Positions 1 through 10,300 of a stretch of 64,000 nucleotides of DNA are shown piece after piece. The notes under the pieces were generated by a model that had not been told where the DNA came from, ran no database searches, and saw only the letters and a list, made by a program, of their open reading frames with translations. Location of the stretch: NCBI RefSeq assembly GCF_036884655.1, contig NC_088355.1, forward strand, positions 41,283,001 to 41,347,000, read 5' to 3'. The stretch is from Musa acuminata AAA Group. Its lineage: Eukaryota > Streptophyta > Magnoliopsida > Zingiberales > Musaceae. The position numbers were made by a program, and so were the translations under genes. Every line of letters begins with the position of its first letter. Within the stretch, counting starts at the first letter, position 1.

Positions 1-1130
1 CTATAAATACGTTTGATCATGCCTAAATTTTTAGAATAAATGGATAACTTAACCTTCCTTTTCTTTGATCATATATCGCTTAGTGTTTTTTTAATATAAA
101 TAGAAGATTCGATGTATGATATATTCTTAAACGATTTGAGTATTAAGGGAACCTCATCGATTATGCTTTCGATATAAGATCTTATAAGTCAAACTTTCGA
201 AAGGAAGCATCACCACTAGCTCTTTGTTTGATTTTTCAAGAAACATATCTACGGATTTATTGGACTTGATAGGATTAATTCAATATTAGTATTTACTAAT
301 ACAATGATGGATATTTATCTTCGATCTAAATTAAGTCGTAAGAATAATTAAAAGTAAGATGCTATATATTAATCTTTAACTAATTGGGTTTCGTTGAAAT
401 ATTTTAGTCAATAGAATAGAAGGATACGTATAGTCGCACGTGAGGGATTGTAGTAGCGATCTTGGATTAAAGACGGTGCTTTGAATATCAAACAAAAATC
501 TCTGAACAGATGACATCAAAAGGTACACATCGTTAAATTAGATCTAAGTATTTGATTTCAATAATGACATAAAGATTATTTTTATATTTTAATAAAAATA
601 TATTATATATTTTTATGCTTACAACATAACGACAAATGGAGGGCTTAATATAAAAGCAATAAGATAACGTAATATATATGGTTGTTAGAGCAATTCATTT
701 TAGTATCGATTAGTCAACTATTTTATGACAAGAAAATCTCATTTGACCTCGAATTTTATACATAATAAAAATAATTAGAAATGCTATTGATAACGTAATC
801 GATGTGAGGCAATATAAAGGTCAGAAATAGAGAGGGGAGACGACTCTACAACCGATCCAAAGGACGTCCTCCGCTTGTATGAACTATAAAGTCAATATGA
901 AGTGCCTCTCGTAAAGAAATGTAATTGATTTGGAAGACAAAGGAAGCCCAAATACTAATATAATCTAAAGGTCAGCGAATATAGAGCCACCTAAAGCTGC
1001 CTCTATATACAACTTGCATCTTACATCATCTCGCATGCAACCCAACACATACATATTCTCTCTCTCTCTAGCCAATGTATACGTATCCTAAGTTAGTTAT
1101 TCTCATATTATAATATGTGTTGAGGAAATG
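1..1130. other. AT-rich intergenic DNA, no gene seen
   Basis: No open frame with coding character or splice pattern is visible on either strand. The stretch around 520-570 resembles the ends of the Copia-type LTR relics at 42.55 and 54.6 kb (same order: acacatcgt..., tttagat-like, then 'tatttgatttca'), so part of it may be a very old LTR. That resemblance is weak. Confidence 0.4.
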
Positions 1131-1640
1131 ATGCATCATGGCTGGTGGGTCAGCACGGTCTGGTCCACGAGTCGATGTCAGGAGTCCATGATCGACAGGG
1201 GCGAGGCATCGAGGTACGACACGTCGGGATGCTGACGTCGGCTCTCGGTCGACATACTAGTATCGTCTTCGGGGAAGGGCGTCTCTCGGTCGAGGTAGTC
1301 GCACTTCCGGGGGCGACCACGCTCGTACATAGAAGGCCCTTGTTGGGGGTTCCCGATTTTGGACCCTCGACGATTAAGTTAGTGATTGACTTTTTTTTTC
1401 CTTTTCTTTCCTCCCTCTTTGACTAGATGTCGGTCAGGGGTTTTTATATTACTATGCGAGGATCGACCGAGGTGGTACCTCCGTGCGATCGCCATCCCGG
1501 AATGCGCGAAACGACGCCCAGGCAACGTCGTCTCGAGCTTTTCGAGACAAAACGTACCGAGGGGTTCCTCGGCATGGCTTCTATCTTAACACGTGAAAGT
1601 CTCTCCCATGTGGCAAGGGCGCAGGTGGTGACGTAACTGG
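1131..1640. repeat. GC-rich island, probable transposon (LTR-like) fragment
   Basis: About 500 bases of high-GC DNA (repeated 'ggtcga', 'ctctcggtcga' words) sit abruptly between AT-rich flanks. Frames are open for only 60-90 codons on both strands and none resembles a protein I know. The sharp composition change and repeated words look like a piece of a GC-rich retroelement LTR, but I see no termini or target duplication. Confidence 0.3.
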
Positions 1641-1755
1641 AGTCCAAAATATGTCTTATTGCTAAAAAACTTACAGTTAATTCAATATAGTTACTCTACC
1701 AATTAATTATAAATACAGTGATATAATTCTCAAATTCATTATGGTTGAGGACTGA

Positions 1756-1811
1756 AATATATATATATATATACATATATATGTATACATATATATATTT
1801 ATATATATATA
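1756..1811. repeat. (AT)n microsatellite
   Basis: Alternating TA/AT run interrupted by a few C and G bases (atatacatatatatgtatac...), largely self-complementary. Confidence 0.85.
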
Positions 1812-2348
1812 ATGTCATGAGAATTGAATTTATATTTTTTTTGGCTCAATTCTCAAAATCTACCAAGAATTCAGCTAATGTCCTCTAATTTATGGCATGA
1901 ATAAAGGTAGAAATTTAGGAAAACGAGCTTTCTTGGCAGGAGAAACCACTTGGGAGAGTGTAAATTACCATTGGTGGGTCTTTTGAGAGTTGCCGGCTCC
2001 GTGTGGGCGTCGGTGCGCGCGGGCTCCGCCGTTGTCGCCGTTTGTGGGCCATCTCCAAAACTAGACCGGCATACTCCACCATGATCAGGTCGTCCAATCA
2101 AAAGCTTTATAGATCGAATTATTATTCGGAATAGAAAATTGGGCTATGCGTTCGGACCAAACGGGACGAACAGGTTGGCCACATGAGGCAGCTAAACAAT
2201 CGTGGTCAGCGGGCATAGCCTTCCTAATCCTATGCCACTCCCACCTCGCGGGACGACAACCAGCCATCCACCCACAGCTGGAGCGAGAGACGGAAAGCTG
2301 ATGCTGTTCTCGCGAGCCATCTGAAACGGGTTCGGGTGGGTCGGCGTT

Positions 2349-2355
2349 TATATAA
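2349..2355 (+). promoter_or_regulatory. TATA box of the carbonic anhydrase gene
   Basis: A TATATAA motif lies in otherwise GC-rich DNA about 310 bases upstream of the carbonic anhydrase start codon. Transcription would begin near 2380. The leader to 2664 is long and could hide a 5' UTR intron. Confidence 0.55.
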
Positions 2356-2642
2356 TGCGCTGCCGCTGCTTCTTTGTTGCCATCCACAGGATCTCCAAGC
2401 CCTCCTTTTTTTGGCAAAGGACTCATCACGGGGGAAGAAGGTTCGTGGAATCTTAATTAGTTTCCCCCTTTTATCTTTGCATCTACTGTTCTTCAATTCC
2501 GATCTCGGAATTCTAGACGTTTAATCCGGTCAAATCTCTGTTCAAAGATCTATCGAGTCCCTCTCCTCCTTCTTTAGATCCTTTTCTCTCCTTCCGTGAG
2601 CTGTCCGTGTTCTTCCTCACGGGGTAGAGCTTGGTGCCTCTG

Positions 2643-2651
2643 ATGGCTTAG
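2643..2651 (+). promoter_or_regulatory. Minimal upstream ORF (ATG GCT TAG)
   Basis: A two-codon ORF (Met-Ala-stop) ends 13 bases before the chosen carbonic anhydrase start at 2665. If this leader is in the mature mRNA, such a minimal uORF could damp or tune translation. If the segment is a 5' UTR intron, it has no effect. Confidence 0.35.
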
Positions 2652-2664
2652 GAAGTCTCTGTGG

Positions 2665-4545
2665 ATGTTGCAGGAGATGGATCCGGTGGAGAGGTTGACC
2701 TCAGGGTTCGAGCGCTTCAAGAAGGAGGTCTACGAGTAGGTGGCCTGTGGGTCAACTGATGCCAGTCTTGTGTTGTTGTCCCCTTTCATTCACTCGATTC
2801 ATGCTTTGTTTCCTTCACTCGAACTAATTAACACGCATGATGACTGCTTGCTCTTCTGCTCTGTGCCTCACAGGAACGACCCCACTTTGTTCTCTCAACT
2901 CGCACAAGGTCAGAGCCCCAAGGTAACTAAGCTCACTCGCTCATCTTAAGGCCTGCATGAAGTTAGTCGTATCTGTGCGCCAAAGAGAGAAGACAGGGAA
3001 GGAAGAGAATAGAGTGTTTCCTCCTTTCCTTTCTCATGTTGGGTGTTGCAGTTCTTGGTGTTTGCATGTGCCGACTCGCGAGTGTGCCCGTCGGTGGTGC
3101 TCAGCTTCCAGCCTGGGGAAGCCTTCATTGTCCGAAACATCGCCAACATGGTACCTCCGTATGATCAGGTCAGTAGTGTACTCTCTCTCTCTCATCATTG
3201 CAGATACTTGTGGTTGGTCAATTTGGTGCTCATTTGGTCCCCCCTCATCGTGGGTGGTGCTCCTGCAGACAAGGTACTCCGGGGTTGGGGCTGCCGTCGA
3301 ATATGCCGTCGTCCATCTCAAGGTCAGCAGTCAATCACGTTGTTTCCCCTGTCATCTTTTCTTTGTTTGGGAGGTGGAAAGGTGGAAGAAAGTTGCATGC
3401 CCGCGTGCTGTCTCTGATGAAAAGGAGTTTGAACATTGCGTTCGGGGATGTAATGAGAGAATCCATTCTTGGATCACATTAGCTGATCTTTATGTTCTTC
3501 GATACACGAGATCTATCATAATTCGACCTTCGTACTGTCTCTCACTACATCTCAGTAAGCGTATGGCAGGTTGAGTACATCGTGGTGATCGGTCACAGCC
3601 GTTGCGGTGGAATCAAGGGGCTGATGTCCATGAAAGAAGACGGCACCACCAGCAGGTGAGGAACACATCCAATCGACAGTATCGGCACGCTAATGTCTTC
3701 GCATCGACACTATTAACTCAACTGATCGATTGCGTTACTTGTTGAATATTGGCGTAAAACTCCCTTTGCTTGACGATTCTCACGAAAAATTGTCAGAAAA
3801 ACAGAGATCACATGCAACTGATGAGAGCAACCTCGTCTTCTTTAACTCTAATCTTCATGGACAAGATGAATGATCATCTTTATTTGTTTTGATCAGTGAC
3901 TTCATAGAGGAGTGGGTGAAGATTTGCTTACCAGCGATGGAGAAGGTGAAGGCCGAGCACTCGGCCTTGCCTTTTACGGATCAATGCACCCAATGCGAGA
4001 AGGTATTATTGTTCTCTTAACCACAGCCGTTCAGAAAAATAAGCAATCGGCAAACAACTATCTTCCTCTTTTTCTCTTTCATTTACAGCCATACATACAG
4101 GATCGAATTTTGTGGTCTAATCACTTATGATAATATCTAATGCATCTTTTGAACTAATTGTTATGAGATAATTGATTTGTAAGTAATTTGTTAACTTGGT
4201 TGAGTTTGAATCACATAAAATATTTAAATTAAATTAATAGTAACATACATGCTTATCATCACTTATAGGTTATCATTTTCTCACTTAAGTAAGACTTGAC
4301 ATTCTTTCCAAGAACATGCTACGCTATGACATGCCCATTGACCTCATCTATTAGCCTTGAGATGCAGCCGTTCACAAAGGTTGCTCTGTGTCGTCTTCAA
4401 CCTCTCGCAGGAAGCGGTGAACATCTCCCTGGAGAACCTGAAGACTTATCCCTTCGTCACGGAAGAGGTGGAGAAGAACACGTTGAAGCTGATTGGGGCA
4501 CACTACGACTTCGTTGCCGGTAGTTTCGGGACTTGGGAGATATGA
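2665..4545 (+). CDS. Beta-class carbonic anhydrase (short, probably cytosolic form)
   Basis: Reversible hydration of CO2 to bicarbonate by a zinc enzyme. I join seven exons: 2665-2735, 2874-2922, 3052-3168, 3269-3322, 3570-3655, 3897-4002, 4411-4545. All junctions are GT...AG and the phase closes at a TGA, giving 205 aa. The beta-CA zinc ligands are present: Cys46 in the CADSR motif (with the Asp48/Arg50 dyad) and His106 and Cys109 in GHSRCGG. Other family marks are [14 protein letters not shown] and YAVVHLK; the C-terminus ends in ...FGTWEI. The start at 2665 is the first in-frame ATG after an in-frame stop at 2641; a second Met follows at 2677. No transit peptide is encoded, unlike longer chloroplast forms (about 255-330 aa), so the cytosol is the likely location. 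An upstream exon adding a targeting sequence cannot be excluded. Confidence 0.9.
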
Positions 4546-4619
4546 AGCAGCGTTCCGAAGCCCGGCTCTGATGGCGAAGCGGAAGCCATGGAATAAAGCT
4601 GTGGGTCTCTCTCTTAAAA

Positions 4620-6227
4620 TGAGAATAGTTTGCTTATGATGTATTGCATGGGTTTCGTTCCCCTAATAAAGGGTTTCTTTGTCTTCCTTTAATATGATGG
4701 TATCTTTCAATTTCGCGACGGTCGGTTGCCTGCGTTGTTACTATGTAGTATTGATTAGTATAAGCATTAAAACATCCTTATATTATTTTTATATAAAAAA
4801 ATTAATAACAAAATCTAAAATCAGATAGTAGTTAATCAAATTTACAATGTATATATTTCGATTTATGAGCACATCGTCTTCAAGTTATAGTGATGTCGAT
4901 TTTAAAAGAAGATTAAATTTATCTTCTCATTTCTTACTATCGTTCACATAATCGTTGTAAGCGATGGATTAAAGATATTTATAAAAATATAATAAAAAAG
5001 TATAATTATATTATAATATTAATAATTTGAGTTTTTTTAGAAAATATTGAACTATTGATATTATCTTTATTTTACCTTTATAAAGGATTGATATCATTTT
5101 TGTAGAATAGTATTATTATCTTTTTGATATATAATCCTAAATTATAAGAATATCCAAATCAGTATCTTTCTACCCATCACATAGTTATTCGAAATAGATT
5201 CTCCATTATGTAAATCTCCTAATATATATTAAATATTATTTTTTTAATATTATTTAAAATTAATTTTTTAATATAATTTTATAAGTTATCAATCTAGGCC
5301 ACTTTAGCGATTACAAGACCATTATTATAATTTACATCCTATGAACCTACCATCCTCTATCACTTCGATTGTCATGCCCTACAGCCACATTCTCCATCCG
5401 TGGAATGCTTCCATGGTGCATTGTTGATTGAGCATCACAAATGGATTATCCTTCTATGCAGTCGTGCACATGCATCGACCAATGACTCCCACGGTCGTCG
5501 TAGTGCGTTGCTATGCTCTATGCATTATGTTGCATATCCGTTGGGAACCGTGACCTCTAATGTCCGATTGATATCAGTCACGACCATTAAGCATTATCGC
5601 ATTGATATTGCTATAGCTACCATTAGCAATAACATTGCTATAGTTATCACACAAGGCCGAAGGTATAGTTATTATTTTTCTTATTTCTTAATTTTTTTTA
5701 TAAATTTTCTATTATTTTAAATAAATATATTAAAATTTTACTAATGTACATTTTCTCTTATTTATATATATAATAATTTAAATGTTAGTATTTATTTTAA
5801 ATATGTAATTTGAATATATTTGATTAATTATTTAATTGTATTTTATATATTATTTTATTCAATATTGGTAAAACACTGTATTCTATTATTTGAAATGTTA
5901 ATATCAGATTGTATTTGATTAACATTTAAATTTCTTGTTTCATAATTTGATTGCTTTATTCAAAATAATAATATTTTTTTCAAAAAAATCTCAATTTTAT
6001 TTTTCTTATCAAACGTTCATTATTTTTTTAAAAATAAGATTATTTTTAGCTTTTGCTTCGTGTGTCGTTGACAACAACCGTTATGAGTATCGTCGCACCA
6101 CCTAGTCATAGCCACCTTTTACCCTCGCTACTGATCGACCTCTACAATTATTATTATTTTTTTGTCATTGTGATCAACTTGCAATAGTGGAGGCAGTCAT
6201 TACTACGGGTTATCCATAGTGGAGATA
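4620..6227. other. AT-rich intergenic region, no gene seen
   Basis: Downstream of the carbonic anhydrase stop the sequence quickly becomes very AT-rich. Patches at about 5280-5660 and 6050-6220 are less AT-rich and share vocabulary (caccacc, gtcgt, tatcac), resembling old transposon debris. I see no splice-consistent coding exons. Confidence 0.5.
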
Positions 6228-6308
6228 TCATATTATATTTTACAAATAATCACATCATATTATATTTTACAAATAATCACATCATATTATATTTTACAAA
6301 TAATCACA
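6228..6308. repeat. Three perfect tandem copies of a 27-bp unit
   Basis: The unit starting tcatattatattttaca repeats exactly three times (6228-6254, 6255-6281, 6282-6308). It lies where the 3' half of the neighbouring U2 snRNA would be expected. Confidence 0.9.
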
Positions 6309-6389
6309 TACTTATTTTTTTATGAAAGTATATTATGATAATTTTATTTATATCATATTTTAAATCAGTTTGCAACGATGATTGAATCA

Positions 6390-6480
6390 ACTTGAGTGAG
6401 CCAATGGCTCACGTATCAGATATTAAACTGATAAGAACAGATACTACACTTGATCTTAGCCAAAAGGCCGAGAAAGGTAT
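6390..6480 (-). ncRNA. U2: U2 snRNA, 5' half only (likely pseudogene or variant)
   Basis: Read on the minus strand from 6480, the sequence begins ATACCTTTCTCGGCC and continues through TTTTGGCTAAGATCAAGTG, the branch-site pairing segment GTAGTATC, and stem-loop II (...CAGTTTAATATCTGATACGTG, then GAGCCATTGGCTC). This matches plant U2 from nucleotide 1 to about 90. After that, similarity to known plant U2 stops: no Sm site of the AUUUUUG type and no GC-rich 3' stem-loops III/IV are visible before AT-rich repeats begin. U2 normally runs to about 196 nt, so this copy is probably not a functional snRNP component even though its promoter looks intact. Confidence 0.85.
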
Positions 6481-6506
6481 GAGTTATCCGTAACCCGGTT
6501 CTACCT

Positions 6507-6556
6507 CTATATAGCTCCCACTCCACCGACTAGAGCTACAGTTTCCGATGTGGGAC
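6507..6556 (-). promoter_or_regulatory. Plant Pol II snRNA promoter (USE plus TATA) for the U2 copy
   Basis: On the minus strand the upstream sequence element GTCCCACATCG (6546-6556) matches the plant USE consensus RTCCCACATCG. A TATA element (CTATATAG, 6507-6514) follows about 31 bases further on, and the RNA 5' end at 6480 lies about 27 bases beyond it. This USE-TATA spacing is the one known for Pol II-transcribed plant snRNA genes (Pol III types such as U6 have a shorter spacing). Confidence 0.85.
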
Positions 6557-6559
6557 TAA

Positions 6560-7192
6560 AGAACACCGACGGACGAACCGACTTCACTGTGTATAATTAA
6601 TTCCCTCGACCGAATTCGTCTGGATACTCTGATCGAAACTATATGAAATTTTTGAGAGAACCAAAGTCGTTGAACCAAAGTCACTGTGCCACTCGGACTC
6701 GCGTTTTCCATTACAATAGAAATACCCTACAATAGAAATATGAAGACAGTGTGACAGCCCTTAATCTATAATAACCTTTCAAAAGTTTGATCAAGAAATC
6801 AATTCATTTGGTATAGGAAATTGGACTATTAGTTTGGGCCAAATGGATGAACAGCTTGGTCATATTAGCTAAAACATAAAAAATCTTACTTGGAGCTTAG
6901 TAAAATATGGTAAATATTAAAGAAAAAGAGAAAGAAAAAGAGTACATCCATTAGCAAACATACGGGATGTCAAGTTCCAATATTTTATAATTGTCAACTT
7001 TCTCTTTAATGCCACGGGAATTTTCCCGGATTGATAAATCCAAACTCCATTCCTCACAAATTTTTAGCATAAACTTGCATAGGCACCATGAATTAGGATG
7101 GCAATTGCTTTATGACTATAGCAGCAATGAACAGTGTCAAGAAAACAGATTTTAGGACGCTCTCTGGCACCAATAAATATAACAAACACCTC

Positions 7193-7232
<40 letters not shown>

Positions 7233-7321
7233 CCTGAGGAATTACAAGCATTTTAGATAACGACAAAGTTCCTAGTCTCCCTCATCCATTTGTTGTTAGC
7301 ATACGAAGTATGAAAGAGGAG
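6560..7321. other. Intergenic, with a (GA)n microsatellite at 7194-7232
   Basis: This lies between the U2 promoter and the 3' end of the OM47-like gene. Apart from the perfect GA run, no gene or element is evident. The part adjoining 7322 should include the 3' UTR of that gene. Confidence 0.6.
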
Positions 7322-10300
7322 TTAGAAAATCTTTCCCATGGGTTTTAATTCCCTTGGCAAATGATCATAGTTTCCTGTATTTATGTTTGACTGGAACAAT
7401 GGTCGCTTTCCAAAGTTTTGAACGACACCTGCTGCCAAGTGCTCCTTGTTGGGTGTCAGCATCACGTAGTTGGGATCCGCTCTTTGATAACTACATTTTA
7501 TGAAAACATATAGGAAATCAATGGAAGTCAAATATGGATGAGGAGCTATGCTGTACTTGATGAAATATTTTGACAAGGATATTGGTTGACATCAACAAAT
7601 GCCTAATTCCAAAAAATGACAAGGGTGATGACCTCGTAGAACTCTTAAATATGATGATTATGCTAATTAATAGTATACAAGGGAAGAACCTGGGTTCTCT
7701 TAGATCCTCGGTGCGGATTCCAAATCCGTAAGAAGTCGTTCCATTCCAACGATCATTAATAGCTAGGAGAAACAACAGAAAGGATTTTTTTTTGTCAGAA
7801 TGATTAAAATTTAGCAAAATCAGCACATAAGATTACAAAAATAGAGTCTCACTGGATGCATCCAAAATATGAGGTCCCAGTCCAATTGCTTATCCTCCTG
7901 ATTTAGTTTTGTTCAAAACTTCAAATAATATTAAAACACTTAATTCCATTAGTTATTTTGTACACATTTATAAAGGATTATCATCTAGGTATTCTTGCCT
8001 AGCTATTGCCTAAGTCTGTATGCTGCTGATCAAACATAACTAGATGATTGCTTTTCACTTGTTATGGTTGTTGAGTCCAACAAATTATTTTACATGACCA
8101 TTTTCATTAATTATTTTGTACACATTTATTAAGGATTCTCATCTAGGTATTTTTGCTTAGCTATTGGCGAAGTCGTAAGCTGCTGATCTAAAATAACTAG
8201 ATGATTGCTTTTCACTCGTTATGGTTATTGAGTGTAACAAATTTATTTTACATGACTGTTTTAATACTTTTTTTGGATACCCATAAAATAAATCAAGATC
8301 TTTGGATGTTTTGGTCCTATTTTTTATGTGCTTCCTACATTATTGTTCTTGTTGATGAAATTTTTTCTCTCTCTTTCTTGTTGTTCAAATTAAAGCCGAA
8401 TGCACTTTATTTGTTATCAAAAGCATAACTAGCATGCTTATCACACTAAAACTAGCAAATGATGGCCCCTCGCATCAGTTGTTGGTTCAGTTTGAAGTTT
8501 GAACCATGCCAGAAGAGAAAACCTCATGGTTCATAAGGAAAAACATTCCAGTCAGCGAAATTTACCTGTAATACTAAATGTAAAGGAAGGTCTCCACCAA
8601 GACTTAAATGCTAAAGCTACAGAAGAGCCAAAAGGACCCAATTTCCCCTGCATCATGGAAAAATTAACAGTGTAGAAATATACACAATGTTTCAGAAAAG
8701 CTTTGAATCACAATGTTTCACCTTCACTAAGAAGTTCTTATTGGCTTGCCAAGATGCGGCTAATTGGAATGAGGAGTTATCACCACTCCCCAAAGATTTA
8801 TCTCCATCGATTCTTTACCAAAGAGAAAAAGAAACTCAATTAGGTATTTAACCAGCAGTCATTGTAAAAAGACGTTCTTTGTTAATCTAATTTACCTCGA
8901 CATCAGCTCAAAGCCAAAGTCGATATAATTTGTAATGCCAGCTATTTGGCTTTCTTCAAATGGATTTTTCACCTGCTTGACAGCGCAAGGTTCAATCAAT
9001 CGATCTCTCCAAACTATTACAGAATACCATGGATATTTTGTATCCAATCCATAGAAAATCAAGCCATAACATGATTTTGAAGCAAATCAATGGTAGATAT
9101 TTAATTGCCAACAGAGTGGATGCAATATAATTTGGGAGATATCCCAACATATCTCTAATACCAAGGTTTAGTACTTGGCAACACCGCTGACTCAGGCTCA
9201 TATATATTATGTTGGACACCAGATTACACATATATGTATTCAGACATAAATGCCACTTCAATTAGCAATATAGAATAGTAAAACTGCTGCAAGCAAAGCC
9301 AAACTATACGTACCCTTCTTTGCACCACAAAATGTTGATAGAAGGATGCAATTAGCTGCCAGAAAACAAATTAGATAACATTACATGCGGAATAGATTGA
9401 GTGACAAAAATGCTTCCATGTCTGCTGAAATATACATCATCCAAGGGTAGATAATAATGGTAGAAACTTCTGATGAACAATTTGAGATCTCATAGAAAAT
9501 TAGAAAGTTCAAATGAGTAAATTTACAATAACACGAGCTATCAACAAACCAAAAAAGTAGACTCAAGATTCATGTATTTTCTCACAGACTACAAGATGTT
9601 TGCAACTGATTGAGGAGCAAAGCTGGAAAACAGCAAAATCAGCATACCTGTGAGCTTCTAGCTAGCTCAAGGCTGAAATTGTATGAAGGACAAAGGGGGC
9701 TGCTGGAACCAACTCCATAACCAATTGAACAACTCCAGTTATTTAGATCCTTGAAGCACAACGGCTTTTTGCTCTCACCTATAAAAGTAAAAACCCAATA
9801 GTAAAACACGATAAAATGCTCCAACTCTTTTCTAATGCTAAATTCTTCAAATGAACACCAATATTTCATGCTTTATCTAAATGTAATATTGTCAAATATA
9901 GAGGTTATCAAATTATACCATTAATTTAATAGTCAACAGAAAACAGACAAGTTATCGGTTACGTGTCTGTTATCGGTTACGCATGATTGTTTGGCCTTGA
10001 ATTAATAACTCTCTTGGTCTTATCATACGAGTTAGCAATGATTATATCATTGTGGTAGCATCACAAATTAGGCAAAATTTACAACTTGTACAATTTGTGG
10101 TAGCATCACAAATTACCAATATTTCTACTTCAAGCATGCTACTGAGTGCAATTCTAGTTTGCAGGAGATATCTTGCTAAATGCCAATCGACACAATGTAA
10201 CACACCAAAAGTAAATCCTGTCTCTTTTAGTCAACGATGATATACAGCCACAAAATGTAAATACATATTTCTTTTAAGGATGAACAAATTCATATCTTAA

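Noticed and set aside
6228..6308. Possible CRISPR-like or regulatory repeat array
   Set aside because: The three 27-bp units are directly adjacent with no spacers, and the sequence is plant nuclear DNA; simple tandem duplication explains it.
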